From an uncultured Fulvivirga sp. (GTDB lineage: Bacteria > Bacteroidota > Bacteroidia > Cytophagales > Cyclobacteriaceae), in assembly GCA_947500555.1 (NCBI GenBank), contig CANMSE010000001.1, positions 558,001 to 622,000 on the forward strand: a stretch of DNA of 64,000 nucleotides. The letters run 5' to 3'. The notes under the pieces are model-generated. The model was not told the origin of the DNA. It saw only the letters and a list, made by a program, of their open reading frames with translations, and searched no databases. Numbering within the stretch: position 1 is the first letter of the stretch; the number at the start of each line of letters is the position of its first letter. The translations under genes were made by a program, and so were the position numbers. This document shows, piece after piece, positions 42,943 through 52,488 of this stretch.

Positions 42943-44880
42943 ATGCCCTTCATTTTCGACTATATTCATCGTTTAATAGGCATCACCCTTCTACTCATAC
43001 TTTTGTCCTGCACAATTCAAGCACAGGAGCGCTTAGATATTCAGGCATTAGAAAAGGAATTATCCGGCTTGTATGGTTTAGAAAAACTAAAAACACTCAA
43101 TATACTCAGCGAGTATTACCAAAACAGTAATGTAAAAAAGGCTACACGATATGCCAGGCAAGCAGGTGCGCTAGCCAATAACATGTTTAATGAAAAAAAT
43201 ATAGCCTTATTAGGTGAAGAGGCTAGTATACATTCTCTCAACGCCCATTTTCTTTATGGATCTCTTTTATATGATGAGGAGAAACTAAGCAATGCACTTG
43301 ATGAATTCACCAAGTGCAGAGAGTTGGCTGAACAATCAAATCATATAGATTTTGCTGAACGAGCTCTAAATATGATAAACAAAATAGATTCTATTGGCAT
43401 CAACGATGGTTTCCTAAAAAAAACACTTAAGCCATTAGGTCTTGGTGACAAAGTTTCAAATACTTCGATCAATCTAAGAATAGGCTCATTACTGAAAATG
43501 GCTAAGCTCTATGAGAACAAGGAAAACTACGATAAGGCTATCCAGAATTATTCCAAAGCCGTCAATTTAATGCGCAATCTGGGAGATGCAGAACAAGTTG
43601 CCGAAACCCAGATAAAAATTGCTGAACTGAATAAGAAGTCGGGTAATTTAAAAGAAGCAGTCGCCTACTATCAAATTACACAAGAAAATTTTGCGAAGTT
43701 AGGGGATTCGACTGCTGTAGTTGAGTCTAAGAAAGGGTTGCAAAGTGTATTTGATGAACTAGAAGATCTCACTCCAAAATCCAAGTTAAAGTCAACAAGT
43801 AATATTCCTTTGTTACCTATTTCTAAACCTGGAGATAGCTCTATTCAAACATTGAATCAACTAAAGAATTTGGCTGAGCAGTATGAGAAACGCCAAGATT
43901 TTACTCAGTCACTGAAATACTATAAATTATATAATGAGTTGAATTCTCAATTACATGAAGAGCAACAGCGATTTATTCTTGATAGTATTGAATTGCTTAG
44001 CCAGGCTCAAAAAATAAGATTATTAGTTCAGGAAAATGAATTAGGAGAATTGCAACTATCTCAAACCAATACTAAGCTGGAAAGACAAGCGGCATTCAGG
44101 AATTGGTTGACTATTGGTCTAGTGGTGTTAGCAGGATTATTTATTCTTTTCTACTGGTTGTTTGTTTCCAAAAAAAGGGCACATAATAAGTTGACTACTA
44201 CTTATTCAAATCTTCAAGAAACAAAAAGTCAGCTAGTTGATGCTGAGAAGAAAATCAAAAAGCTGCTTGGTCAGCAGGTATCTGATGACATTGCTCAAGC
44301 TCTTATGGACGAAAGTGATACTGGTATAAGCAGTAAGTTTGTCTGCATTATGTTTTTAGATATTCGTGATTTTACCCCATTTGCTGAGTCAAGAACCCCT
44401 GAAGAAATCATTGCTTACCAAAATGATGTTTTCGGTTTTATGATAGAGATTATAGCAAAATACCATGGAGTCATTAACCAGTTCATGGGTGATGGTTTTA
44501 TGGCTACTTTTGGTGCTCCTGCCTCTTATGAAAATGATATACAAAATGCCTATGATGCTGCTCGTGAAATAGTCTTTGAAGTAAACTCTCGAAGTGAATC
44601 AGGAGAAATTTATCCAACAAAAGTGGGCATTGGCTTGCATGCCGGGAATGTGGTTACTGGGAATGTGGGGACAGAAATTAGAAAACAATATAGCATAACA
44701 GGAAATACGGTTATTACTGCAGCACGTATTGAGCAGTTAAACAAAATCTACTTATCACAACTTCTTATTTCCGATTCAATTTATGAGCACATAAACAACA
44801 GTGAAGAACTACACGAAGAGGGTATTGAAACCACCATTAAGGGGAGAAAAGAGCCTATAAAAATCTACAAAGTGGCTTAA
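42943..44880 (+). CDS. TPR and class III nucleotide cyclase-domain protein with altered active site
   Basis: 645 residues: a signal/anchor, TPR-like helical repeats (about 40-340), one membrane helix (about 385-405), a coiled coil and a C-terminal class III cyclase domain (about 455-645). Metal-binding Asp473 (FLDIRDF) and Asp517 (MGDGFMA) are present and Arg595 is kept. The purine-selecting Lys position is Gln513, the matching Asp position (YDIWG in mammals) is Ser584, and the transition-state Asn (VNVASR) is Ile591. It may be a weak, differently selective or non-catalytic cyclase. Monocistronic, followed by a hairpin terminator. Confidence 0.88.
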   Translation: MPFIFDYIHRLIGITLLLILLSCTIQAQERLDIQALEKELSGLYGLEKLKTLNILSEYYQNSNVKKATRYARQAGALANNMFNEKNIALLGEEASIHSLNAHFLYGSLLYDEEKLSNALDEFTKCRELAEQSNHIDFAERALNMINKIDSIGINDGFLKKTLKPLGLGDKVSNTSINLRIGSLLKMAKLYENKENYDKAIQNYSKAVNLMRNLGDAEQVAETQIKIAELNKKSGNLKEAVAYYQITQENFAKLGDSTAVVESKKGLQSVFDELEDLTPKSKLKSTSNIPLLPISKPGDSSIQTLNQLKNLAEQYEKRQDFTQSLKYYKLYNELNSQLHEEQQRFILDSIELLSQAQKIRLLVQENELGELQLSQTNTKLERQAAFRNWLTIGLVVLAGLFILFYWLFVSKKRAHNKLTTTYSNLQETKSQLVDAEKKIKKLLGQQVSDDIAQALMDESDTGISSKFVCIMFLDIRDFTPFAESRTPEEIIAYQNDVFGFMIEIIAKYHGVINQFMGDGFMATFGAPASYENDIQNAYDAAREIVFEVNSRSESGEIYPTKVGIGLHAGNVVTGNVGTEIRKQYSITGNTVITAARIEQLNKIYLSQLLISDSIYEHINNSEELHEEGIETTIKGRKEPIKIYKVA

Positions 44881-44901
44881 CTAATTTTCTCCAAGAAATA
44901 A

Positions 44902-44927
44902 ACAGGGCAGTTTGACAACTACCCTGT
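44902..44927 (+). terminator. Hairpin after the cyclase gene
   Basis: ACAGGG-c-AGTT / AACT-a-CCCTGT with a TGAC loop: a 10-bp stem with one bulge per side, 22 nt after the stop codon. The downstream sequence is A/T-rich but lacks a clean T-run. Confidence 0.5.
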
Positions 44928-44950
44928 ATCAAATAACAACGCAGTTATAA

Positions 44951-45301
44951 TCAACCACCAACGGGCATCAATGGATGCACCTCGATTTTGGTAGGAATAT
45001 CCTTAAAAATTGGATTCTCTTTGGCTATTGCAACAGCTTCATCCAAATCACTTGCCGCCAAATGAAAAAAGCCCGCGACCACTTCCTTAGACTCATTAAA
45101 GGGACCATCTTTCATCAGGCCATTACTTTCGGTCACTATTCGGCTACCTTTATCAATAGGATTGGCTGACTTCAGCTTACCTTCTTCTAAGAGTTTGCCT
45201 ATGTAGGTTTTTCCATGTTCCATATGCCTTTGTAACTCTTCTGGGGAAAGATCGGTAAAGACACTTCCTTCTGTTTTGATAATTAATAAGAAATCTTTCA
45301 T
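44951..45301 (-). CDS. YCII-related DGPF-domain protein
   Basis: 116 residues of the YCII fold. The family-defining DGPF is in LMKDGPFNESKEVVAGFFHL, with a dimeric alpha/beta-barrel end IEVHPLMPVGG. DGPF proteins of this length typically lie next to ECF42 sigma factors, and here one is encoded immediately upstream on the same strand (45391-46671). They are probably effectors or regulators of that sigma factor's response. Confidence 0.9.
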   Translation of the reverse strand: MKDFLLIIKTEGSVFTDLSPEELQRHMEHGKTYIGKLLEEGKLKSANPIDKGSRIVTESNGLMKDGPFNESKEVVAGFFHLAASDLDEAVAIAKENPIFKDIPTKIEVHPLMPVGG

Positions 45302-45390
45302 TTGATAATCTTTAAGCTTACATCAGGTAAGCGGGTTAATAATTATTTAGGTACAGACAAATGAGTTAATTGATATAGGACACGCTACTC

Positions 45391-46671
45391 TTATTTTTTC
45401 TCTCTGCAATGGTTTATTTCCTGTTCTATAGACTTTTGTTCAGTTTTAATTGATGTAAGTTTCAATGCTCTCGCCCACATTTTCTCCGCTTTTAAATAGT
45501 TGCCTGCCGCCGAATATAAAGTTGCCATAACCATGTAGTAACGATGATAATTGTCAAATGCAGGATGCTTATCCCATTTCTCCATAAATGATACTCCCTC
45601 CTCGGCACCATAAACTCTACTTACTGCTACTGCCTTATTTAACTGTACAAGTGCAGTCGGCTCTAACTTTAACAGCAAGTCATACTGTTCTAATATACCT
45701 TCCCAATTAGTTTTATTAATGCTTGATGCAGCACAGTGATAGGCCGAAATAGTTGCCAGAATGTGATACTTCGATATGTATTCATGCGGTTTTGATTTTT
45801 GAAAAAAAACAAAGCCTCGATCTCTAAGTTCCTTATCCCATTTGGAGCGATCTTGTTTTTCCAACGTAATAGTACCGCCATCAGTACCATTACGGGCTGT
45901 AAATCGGGAAGCGTTAAGCAGCATCAAAGCCAGTAAGGCATACACATTAGATTTTTCAGTTATGGCTGCATGATTGACCAATATCTCCGTCAAACGAATA
46001 GCATCTTCCACCACTTCATGTTTAATGACTCGATCTCCTGAGGATGCATTATACCCTTCATTAAAAATGAGGTATAGTGTTTCTAAGATTGATTCAACTC
46101 GTGGTTGCAATTCCTCTCCCATGGGTACTACAAATGGTAACTTATACTGTCTCATTTTTTTCCGTGCTCTCACGAGGCGTTTATTTATCGTCTCCTTATT
46201 GCTCATAAAGGCACTGGCTATTTCTGACGCACCGAAGCCGCAAATCACTTTGAGTGTAAGAATCACCTGAGAGTCTGAAGTTAGAGCCGGATGACAACAG
46301 GTAAACATCATCCTTAGTTGATCATCGACTATTTCTTTCTCTGAAAAAAAATGATCTAAGGCTGGTTCTGCGGTCCATTCTGATTGTAATAAATTAGCTA
46401 CTTCCGAAGTATAATTTCTTTTATACTTTTCCCGGTTGACAATGTTGAGTGCTCTGTTTTTAGCAACTGTAAATAACCATGAAGTTGGTTCCTTTGGTAG
46501 TCCTTTTTCTTTCCACACCCTTAAGGCCTCTATTATAGCGTCCTGTACGACATCTTCAGCCAATGTCATATTTTCAACGCCAAAGATCTTCGTGAGTACT
46601 GCAATTAGCTTTCCAGACTCGTGCCTCAAAAAATAATCAAGTCTTTCATCTATTTGATTGTTGTAGGGCAT
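45391..46671 (-). CDS. ECF42-type RNA polymerase sigma factor with C-terminal TPR-like domain
   Basis: 426 residues. Region 2 (about 10-80) contains LAEDVVQDAIIEALRVW and the promoter-opening segment SWLFTVAKNRALNIVNR. Region 4 (about 115-180) has the helix-turn-helix GFGASEIASAFMSNKETINKRL. A long C-terminal domain (about 185-426) with helical repeats (ALLALMLLNASRF, LYSAAGNYLKAEKMWARAL) marks the ECF42 group, which is thought to need no anti-sigma factor. Its DGPF partner is the next gene downstream. Regulon unknown. Confidence 0.92.
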   Translation of the reverse strand: MPYNNQIDERLDYFLRHESGKLIAVLTKIFGVENMTLAEDVVQDAIIEALRVWKEKGLPKEPTSWLFTVAKNRALNIVNREKYKRNYTSEVANLLQSEWTAEPALDHFFSEKEIVDDQLRMMFTCCHPALTSDSQVILTLKVICGFGASEIASAFMSNKETINKRLVRARKKMRQYKLPFVVPMGEELQPRVESILETLYLIFNEGYNASSGDRVIKHEVVEDAIRLTEILVNHAAITEKSNVYALLALMLLNASRFTARNGTDGGTITLEKQDRSKWDKELRDRGFVFFQKSKPHEYISKYHILATISAYHCAASSINKTNWEGILEQYDLLLKLEPTALVQLNKAVAVSRVYGAEEGVSFMEKWDKHPAFDNYHRYYMVMATLYSAAGNYLKAEKMWARALKLTSIKTEQKSIEQEINHCREKK

Positions 46672-46716
46672 ACTACAAGTTAGATGATTAACGACAAAAA
46701 TTAGCTATGATCACAA

Positions 46717-47487
46717 TCAAAAGGCCTTAATCGCCAAATCCATAAAATAATGCACCACACCCAGCCAGATAATATCTCTACTGCGGTAGGCAGTATATAA
46801 AATCACTGTGGTAAGACTACCCGTTAAAATGAAAAATGTCATAATATGACTCCGTGAATCGCCTTCGGCTAATGATCCGGGTACATGTGCAAAAGCGAAT
46901 ACTACAGCTGGGATGATAATAGCCCACCTGATACCTAGTGCCCATTTTAATCTTACAAAAAGGAACGCCAAGGCTACATTCTCAAAAAAAGTAGCAGGAA
47001 AATTAGCCAAAGCATCGGCTTTGATAGAATATTCCAAAACCTCAATTATACGATACCATTCTCCACGAATACCAATAAACAGAACGACTCCAATAATTGA
47101 TGCCAAAGTCCCAAAACTGATCTTTCTGAGTATATCCCTTGCAGATATAAAAATTGTATTGAGTTTCTGTTTTCTCAGTATGAGTACCATAAAAATTGGC
47201 GAGAAAATAATAAAATTATTGATGATCCAAATCACATGATTTAACCACTGCTCAGAAGATTTTGGAATTAAGAATCCAGCAGAATATAGTTGTCCAATAG
47301 CCAATATTACAACACAGGCTACCAACGCAAGGCCCATTTCCCACCAGGGTTTAGTCGGACTTTCTATGGGTTCTACAGGCCATGCCAACTTTTTTTTATC
47401 AAATAAAAACCACAGTCCACATACACTTAGGTAAGCAATAGTGAGTGGAATTATAAAAAATGAATTTGATTGCATTATCTCTTCCAT
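46717..47487 (-). CDS. CPBP-family intramembrane protein (possibly inactive protease)
   Basis: 256 residues, about seven or eight membrane helices. The second and third family motifs are present: FAFAH (FxxxH) and VVHYFMDLA (HxxxD/N). The first motif EExxxR is degraded: aligned with the typical EELLFRGFLF, the segment reads FENVALAFLF, so one Glu is Phe and the Arg is Leu. CPBP proteins include CAAX-type proteases and non-proteolytic members. It is 2 nt from the DUF5694-like gene and probably co-transcribed with it. Confidence 0.78.
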   Translation of the reverse strand: MEEIMQSNSFFIIPLTIAYLSVCGLWFLFDKKKLAWPVEPIESPTKPWWEMGLALVACVVILAIGQLYSAGFLIPKSSEQWLNHVIWIINNFIIFSPIFMVLILRKQKLNTIFISARDILRKISFGTLASIIGVVLFIGIRGEWYRIIEVLEYSIKADALANFPATFFENVALAFLFVRLKWALGIRWAIIIPAVVFAFAHVPGSLAEGDSRSHIMTFFILTGSLTTVILYTAYRSRDIIWLGVVHYFMDLAIKAF

Positions 47488-47489
47488 GA

Positions 47490-48413
47490 TTACTTACTTG
47501 ACTCGTTAGTTATCTCATCATAAATAGTCACCGAATGCCCCTCGGCTTCTAAAAAACGCTTAATAGGGAGGACGTGTGCTGAACCTACTGTAACGAGAAT
47601 TCTTTTTGCACCCATCTCATTAGAAGTGGAGATTATTCTATTGGCCATGATCTCATTTCTATTGTGCCAATATGACTTTATGGCTTGAGCTTCTTCAGAA
47701 CGAGAAAGCCTCACTGGTAATTGGTCAATAAGCGATGTGAATGATTCTAAAAAAGATTTGTCATTTATAAATTCGATAAGCTTTCCTTCTTGCTCAGCTT
47801 TTTTATAGTGTTTTTGGATTCTTAGATATATTCTTAGCGGTTTCCATTTGAGCTTGAAAAACAATTCCTTCAATACCTTATTGTTGTTTGCCATAAAGGT
47901 TTCCTCACCATATCTATAATCCATTCCATAGAATCTCTCAATCCCAAGTTCTCTGGCTGCTGGAAAAATTAGTTTGTCAAATTCAGAATTTTCAAGCTTT
48001 CGTTGGTAGGGTGAGAAAACACCTAGCGTATCTTCTTTTTCCTCCATGGTATTCCAATAATAGTAAGCATTCCAGAAATCATATCGAGCATAATATCTTG
48101 CCCCTTTTAATTGTTCTTTAGTTGCTAAGGAATCATAGTAATTATTCTCCAGCCTTTTTTTCATTTCATCAGCCTTATTCATATTATCGTCATAAATCTC
48201 CCTTAAACTGAGCGTATCCTGAGGTGGAACGGCTTCTAAAAAAAATAGGTCTGGGGATAGTGAAATAATATGATGCTTAGCAGTTTCAAAGCTTTGAATA
48301 CTCTGATACTCTGGTTTGAAGTAGTGGGCAGTACCAATAATTGTGACGTCTAATTTTTGTGATTTTACGAAAAATGATAGCCCCAATAGACAAATTGTTA
48401 GTCGTAGTTTCAT
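47490..48413 (-). CDS. DUF5694 / TraB-like exported protein
   Basis: 307 residues from ATG 48413 (MKLRLTICLLGLSFFVKSQ signal); an ATG at 48476 would add a 21-residue charged leader. The core matches the TraB/Tiki-like fold: VTIIGTAHYF at the start, LSPDLFFLEAVPP, EFDKLIFPAARELGIERFYGMDYRYG, and RILVTVGSAHVLPIKRFL at the end. The paired GTAH and GSAH segments are the hallmark of this fold. A metalloprotease-like role is known for distant relatives (Tiki), but no activity is claimed here. Confidence 0.78.
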   Translation of the reverse strand: MKLRLTICLLGLSFFVKSQKLDVTIIGTAHYFKPEYQSIQSFETAKHHIISLSPDLFFLEAVPPQDTLSLREIYDDNMNKADEMKKRLENNYYDSLATKEQLKGARYYARYDFWNAYYYWNTMEEKEDTLGVFSPYQRKLENSEFDKLIFPAARELGIERFYGMDYRYGEETFMANNNKVLKELFFKLKWKPLRIYLRIQKHYKKAEQEGKLIEFINDKSFLESFTSLIDQLPVRLSRSEEAQAIKSYWHNRNEIMANRIISTSNEMGAKRILVTVGSAHVLPIKRFLEAEGHSVTIYDEITNESSK

Positions 48414-48566
48414 CTCTTTTTTGAGGCAAAGTAGCTCAACATACGGCCTATTAATTCTTACCAATGTCTGAACCACTGGTATGAATGCACCAAATCAGGG
48501 TATTGGAATTTTAGGGAGGAAAACTAGTTGTTCGAAATACCTATATTCATGTCTGAAATCTGAACC

Positions 48567-49466
48567 ATGCAATTATCATTAAATTATAATCTGCTCAAAA
48601 GTTGGAAGGCCATTGCACTGACTACTTTCAGCTTGATATTGGTCTATCAAGCAGCTGTCTATTTACATCCCGCAAATGCGGAATGGATCGGCAGTGATAG
48701 TTTCTCATTTGTCAATCTGTTGAGATTTCTATTCATTGATCAATTTCTCATAGAATGCATAACCGTTACTATTTTATTTGCTTCGATTAGGTTTTATGTA
48801 CACAATTTGAAATTAACTGAAGTGCAATTAAGGACTTCTAATCTGGCATTATATGAATTGAAATTCCTGCCGCTATTTCTTTTTGCATTTTTTCTTTTTG
48901 CCCCTTTTACGCTCACAACACGCTATCTGCTACATACACTTCCTGACTTAGACTCGGCCATTTATTTTGGTCAGTACTTTTACAGTGCTAAGCTGTATTT
49001 CACCTATTTGCCTTTTGTTTTGCTCATTGGGTACCTCATTATAAATGTAAACCTAATTAAGAATTACAATGAGCAGTTGGGTAAAACAAAAGAAGACCTA
49101 AATCTTACAAAGACTAAGAAAAAGAAGGATCGTCTTTGGGCTACTGATGAATTTGGAGAATTGTTTTTAGAAGTAGATAAAATATTATGGATAGAACGTG
49201 TGGAGAGAAAAACAATTGCTGTTACTTCTGAAGATAAGTATAGATTGAAAGAAAATATATCTCAGCTGGAACAGAAACTAGATGAGAGTCAGTTTATAAG
49301 GATCAATAGAGGCGCTTTAATCAATCTAAGTTATTTACTCAATTACTCATTTTGGGAGAATGATAAATACGTTGTCAGAATAAAAGACTCTGACAAGGAA
49401 TTTATCATGTCGAGAAAGCGGCTGCAGCAAATAAAACATCTGTTGCTTGAGCAACGGACATCATAA
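48567..49466 (+). CDS. Membrane-anchored LytTR transcriptional regulator
   Basis: 299 residues. Four membrane helices (about 15-165), a linker with charged coiled coil (LGKTKEDLNLTKTKKKKDR), then a C-terminal LytTR domain (about 195-295): LFLEVDKILWIERVERKTIAV, LEQKLDESQFIRINRGALINL, EFIMSRKRLQQI. The same overall plan is seen in the regulators at 15837 and 53918. No histidine kinase or receiver lies beside it, so the membrane part is probably the sensor. It is divergent from the DUF5694-like gene. Confidence 0.88.
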   Translation: MQLSLNYNLLKSWKAIALTTFSLILVYQAAVYLHPANAEWIGSDSFSFVNLLRFLFIDQFLIECITVTILFASIRFYVHNLKLTEVQLRTSNLALYELKFLPLFLFAFFLFAPFTLTTRYLLHTLPDLDSAIYFGQYFYSAKLYFTYLPFVLLIGYLIINVNLIKNYNEQLGKTKEDLNLTKTKKKKDRLWATDEFGELFLEVDKILWIERVERKTIAVTSEDKYRLKENISQLEQKLDESQFIRINRGALINLSYLLNYSFWENDKYVVRIKDSDKEFIMSRKRLQQIKHLLLEQRTS

Positions 49467-49522
49467 TCTCATCGATTATAAATAAAAACTGTACGCACCT
49501 TTTTAATACACTTTCTATTATT

Positions 49523-52327
49523 CTACCTTATCACTAAGGTCTTTGTAATCTTTTGATTCCCAAAATAAACGGTAACCGCATAGTATCCATTGGACAACTT
49601 TTTATCAAACCAAATTTTATCATTTGCTTGTGGAATCTTCGCTGAATAAACAGACCTGCCATAAATATCCGTTACAACAACACTCACATTTTCATACGAA
49701 GCATTATCAAATTGAATATTAAAAAATTCTCCATTATTAGGATTAGGATAAACTCTTAGCCGTGAATTTCTCTCCTGATAGATGGAAATTGATTTTATAT
49801 CTGAATATGAAAACTGTCCATCAAAATCAGTTTGCTTCAAACGGTAGTACGAAATTCCTGAAAATGGTCTTTGATCAATCGCGTTATAACTCAATAATGT
49901 AGTGGTATTTCCGGCACCTTTAACCTGATTGATCACTTTCCAATCGTATCCATTTTTGGAGCGCTCTATAGTAAAGTAGTCATTATTTATTTCTGAAGCT
50001 GTTTGCCAACTGATATCAACTGCATTATTCTGGGTTTGCACAATATCGAAATTGGCCAATGTGATAGGTAAGGGTGCTGCATTAATGTAAATGCCATAAT
50101 CCTCGACATCTCCAGCAAAATTATTTTCACATGGACCCGATAACGCATCTACGTCTGAGACAACTCTCATCCGTAGTGCAGTTTCGGTTACGGCTGCTGC
50201 AGAAATAGTTACAGGAGTGGTAAATGTACCAGATCCGCCTGTAGGCTGAGTCACATTCATGACCCTCTCACTTAATGCAAAAGATCCATCATTATTGTAG
50301 TCAATATAAACAAAGCACAGCTGATCAAACCCTCCTGCATTGGTAGCATTCAATGTCACCGACAAACTGTATGTATCTTCAATATCAACTGCAGTGATAT
50401 CCGAACAAGAAAAATCTGTATATGCCACATTAGTTAATGTTGAGGTTGTATTATCAATCCCAACAAAAGACACATTTGAAACAGTTTGCCCAAAGTTTCC
50501 TTCATTTGCTGAAGTAGGATCACAAGTAGTAACTACTGGCACTCCGTCTGTAACCGTAATAAAGCTATTAATTGTCAATGCATCACTGCCGTTACTGTTG
50601 GATGTTGTCAAAGCAACATCAAAACCCCCTGCTTCTATATAGTTATGAGTTGGATTTTGATCCATACTTGTATTACCATCACCAAAGTCCCATGACCATG
50701 CAGTCGGACTTCCTGTGGACTGATCTGTAAAATTAACAGTCAAGGAAGAATTACATGTACCGGTGGCATCAGCAGAAAAAGCTGTGGTAGGAGCGATATT
50801 GCAACCATTAAATATCATAGGCCCAGAACCGCAGGCATTTGCTGCTATACTACCCCCGGTACTGCCATTATAAGCTTGTTCATTAGTATTATTTCGAGTC
50901 ATTATAAAGTTAACAGCACTTATATTATTTGCATTTAGTGTACGCTTTTCTACGCCATTGGAAATACTAAAAAACATGACATCGCTAGAAACAGGCGTAT
51001 GTCCAAGTTGATGTGCATGCCCCATTTCATGTAGCATAACACTATAAAAATCAAATTCCCCTCCTGTTGGAGGGTCTAAGGTAAAGTTCCAGGTGGTACC
51101 AAGATCAAATTTTATATCAAGTTCACTGACACTCCAATAAGCAACGCCCCCGGTACCACAGGCACTATAAAAACTGAATGCTGTACCAAGTACCCCTGCC
51201 GGAAGTCCGCAATCACTATCAAAAGTCACTAGATTGATTCCATCAAAGCCATCACAAGAAGTAGTGGTAGTAGCTGCTCCGTTGGAATTCCAATTGATAC
51301 CGGATTCACACCGCCACTGTTCTATAACTTCATCATACCTGTCTACCGCATCTGAATTTAAAAAGTAGTTGTTGTTAAAAGTAAAAGTGTAACCCCCAGA
51401 GCCGTTATTGTTGATAAGGTCGGGTGTATAATCTGCTGTTTGTTGGAATGTGCTATTAAGTCCAGAAATATTAAAAGTAACGGTCAGTATATCTGCCGAT
51501 GTTCCGGTTTCAGCAGTAGAATTGGTCACTCTTACATTACCTGTGGTTGCACCAGTGGGAACAAAGATAGTTATTTGAGTGTCTGTCCAGCTTTGAATTA
51601 ATGTAGCATCAGCAGTTATAAACGTAGCTCCTCCATCATCAGCATCAGGGAAGTCCACACTTCCAGCAGTATTACCAAAATCAGACCCCGTAATCGTTAA
51701 TAAACTGTAAGTCCCCGCTGAAATAGAGGAAGGGCTTAGACCTGTTATATTGGGTGTAGCTTCTCCGCGACTTGATTTTCCAGCAGATTTTGAAACATAG
51801 GATTTTAATTCAGTTGGTCTTCGGGCAGTCACCTTATTAATTTGTTCATAAACAAAATTTAGATCATCGTAAGAATCAAATATTGAATGGCCCGTAGACT
51901 TATTTTCGTTGTATCTAATGAATGCTTGTGAGGCGGCATAAGGTAAAAAATCTTGTTGACTATTATTATCCGTTAAAGTAAAAACTCCAACCTCTCCTAC
52001 AGCCAACTCCAGGCTATGACTTACAACAAGCATATCTGTGCCTACAACACCTCCCTGTGTAATGATCGTAACTGTCCCTCTTTTAATGTTTCCCTTAAAT
52101 ACTTTGTAAACTTCAATGACATGATGTGTTTCAATCAATGTGCGACTGCTATTCCATTCAGATTTCTTAGAAACTACGCGACCTTCTATAACTAATGACG
52201 AATTGGTTATTCTTTGTTCTAAAGAAACAGGGGTCATCAAGCATTGAGATAGAAGTGGGTTTAAGAAGCTGACCAGTCCACTAATTACAACACAAATAGT
52301 CAGGGTTTTTGGTGACAAGAAATGCAT
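49523..52327 (-). CDS. T9SS-exported metzincin-like metalloprotease with IPT, PKD and GEVED domains
   Basis: 934 residues: a signal peptide (1-28), IPT/TIG domain (about 195-285), a peptidase region with the zinc site HEMGHAHQLGH (His433, Glu434, His437, His443) and a downstream Met-containing turn (SSDVMFFS), a PKD domain (about 510-595, WSWDFGDGN), a GEVED domain (about 630-745, FVYIDYNNDGS, DVEDYGIYI), a fibronectin-like stretch and a C-terminal type A sorting domain (RVYPNPNNGEFF). The sorting domain directs secretion by the type IX system. The zinc site differs from the classical HExxHxxGxxH in having Gln for Gly. Probably a surface or secreted protease. Confidence 0.88.
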   Translation of the reverse strand: MHFLSPKTLTICVVISGLVSFLNPLLSQCLMTPVSLEQRITNSSLVIEGRVVSKKSEWNSSRTLIETHHVIEVYKVFKGNIKRGTVTIITQGGVVGTDMLVVSHSLELAVGEVGVFTLTDNNSQQDFLPYAASQAFIRYNENKSTGHSIFDSYDDLNFVYEQINKVTARRPTELKSYVSKSAGKSSRGEATPNITGLSPSSISAGTYSLLTITGSDFGNTAGSVDFPDADDGGATFITADATLIQSWTDTQITIFVPTGATTGNVRVTNSTAETGTSADILTVTFNISGLNSTFQQTADYTPDLINNNGSGGYTFTFNNNYFLNSDAVDRYDEVIEQWRCESGINWNSNGAATTTTSCDGFDGINLVTFDSDCGLPAGVLGTAFSFYSACGTGGVAYWSVSELDIKFDLGTTWNFTLDPPTGGEFDFYSVMLHEMGHAHQLGHTPVSSDVMFFSISNGVEKRTLNANNISAVNFIMTRNNTNEQAYNGSTGGSIAANACGSGPMIFNGCNIAPTTAFSADATGTCNSSLTVNFTDQSTGSPTAWSWDFGDGNTSMDQNPTHNYIEAGGFDVALTTSNSNGSDALTINSFITVTDGVPVVTTCDPTSANEGNFGQTVSNVSFVGIDNTTSTLTNVAYTDFSCSDITAVDIEDTYSLSVTLNATNAGGFDQLCFVYIDYNNDGSFALSERVMNVTQPTGGSGTFTTPVTISAAAVTETALRMRVVSDVDALSGPCENNFAGDVEDYGIYINAAPLPITLANFDIVQTQNNAVDISWQTASEINNDYFTIERSKNGYDWKVINQVKGAGNTTTLLSYNAIDQRPFSGISYYRLKQTDFDGQFSYSDIKSISIYQERNSRLRVYPNPNNGEFFNIQFDNASYENVSVVVTDIYGRSVYSAKIPQANDKIWFDKKLSNGYYAVTVYFGNQKITKTLVIR

Positions 52328-52488
52328 AATTGATATAAGATATCCAAAGAAATAAGTTTTTACAACCTCTTTGGTTAAACCTGAGGGATAAAGGTATCAT
52401 AATTATCAATAAGCAAAGAACAAAAAATACTAGCCTCCCATATACTCGTTATAAAGTCACTTTCTTTCTATGAATTGACACCAGGTTA

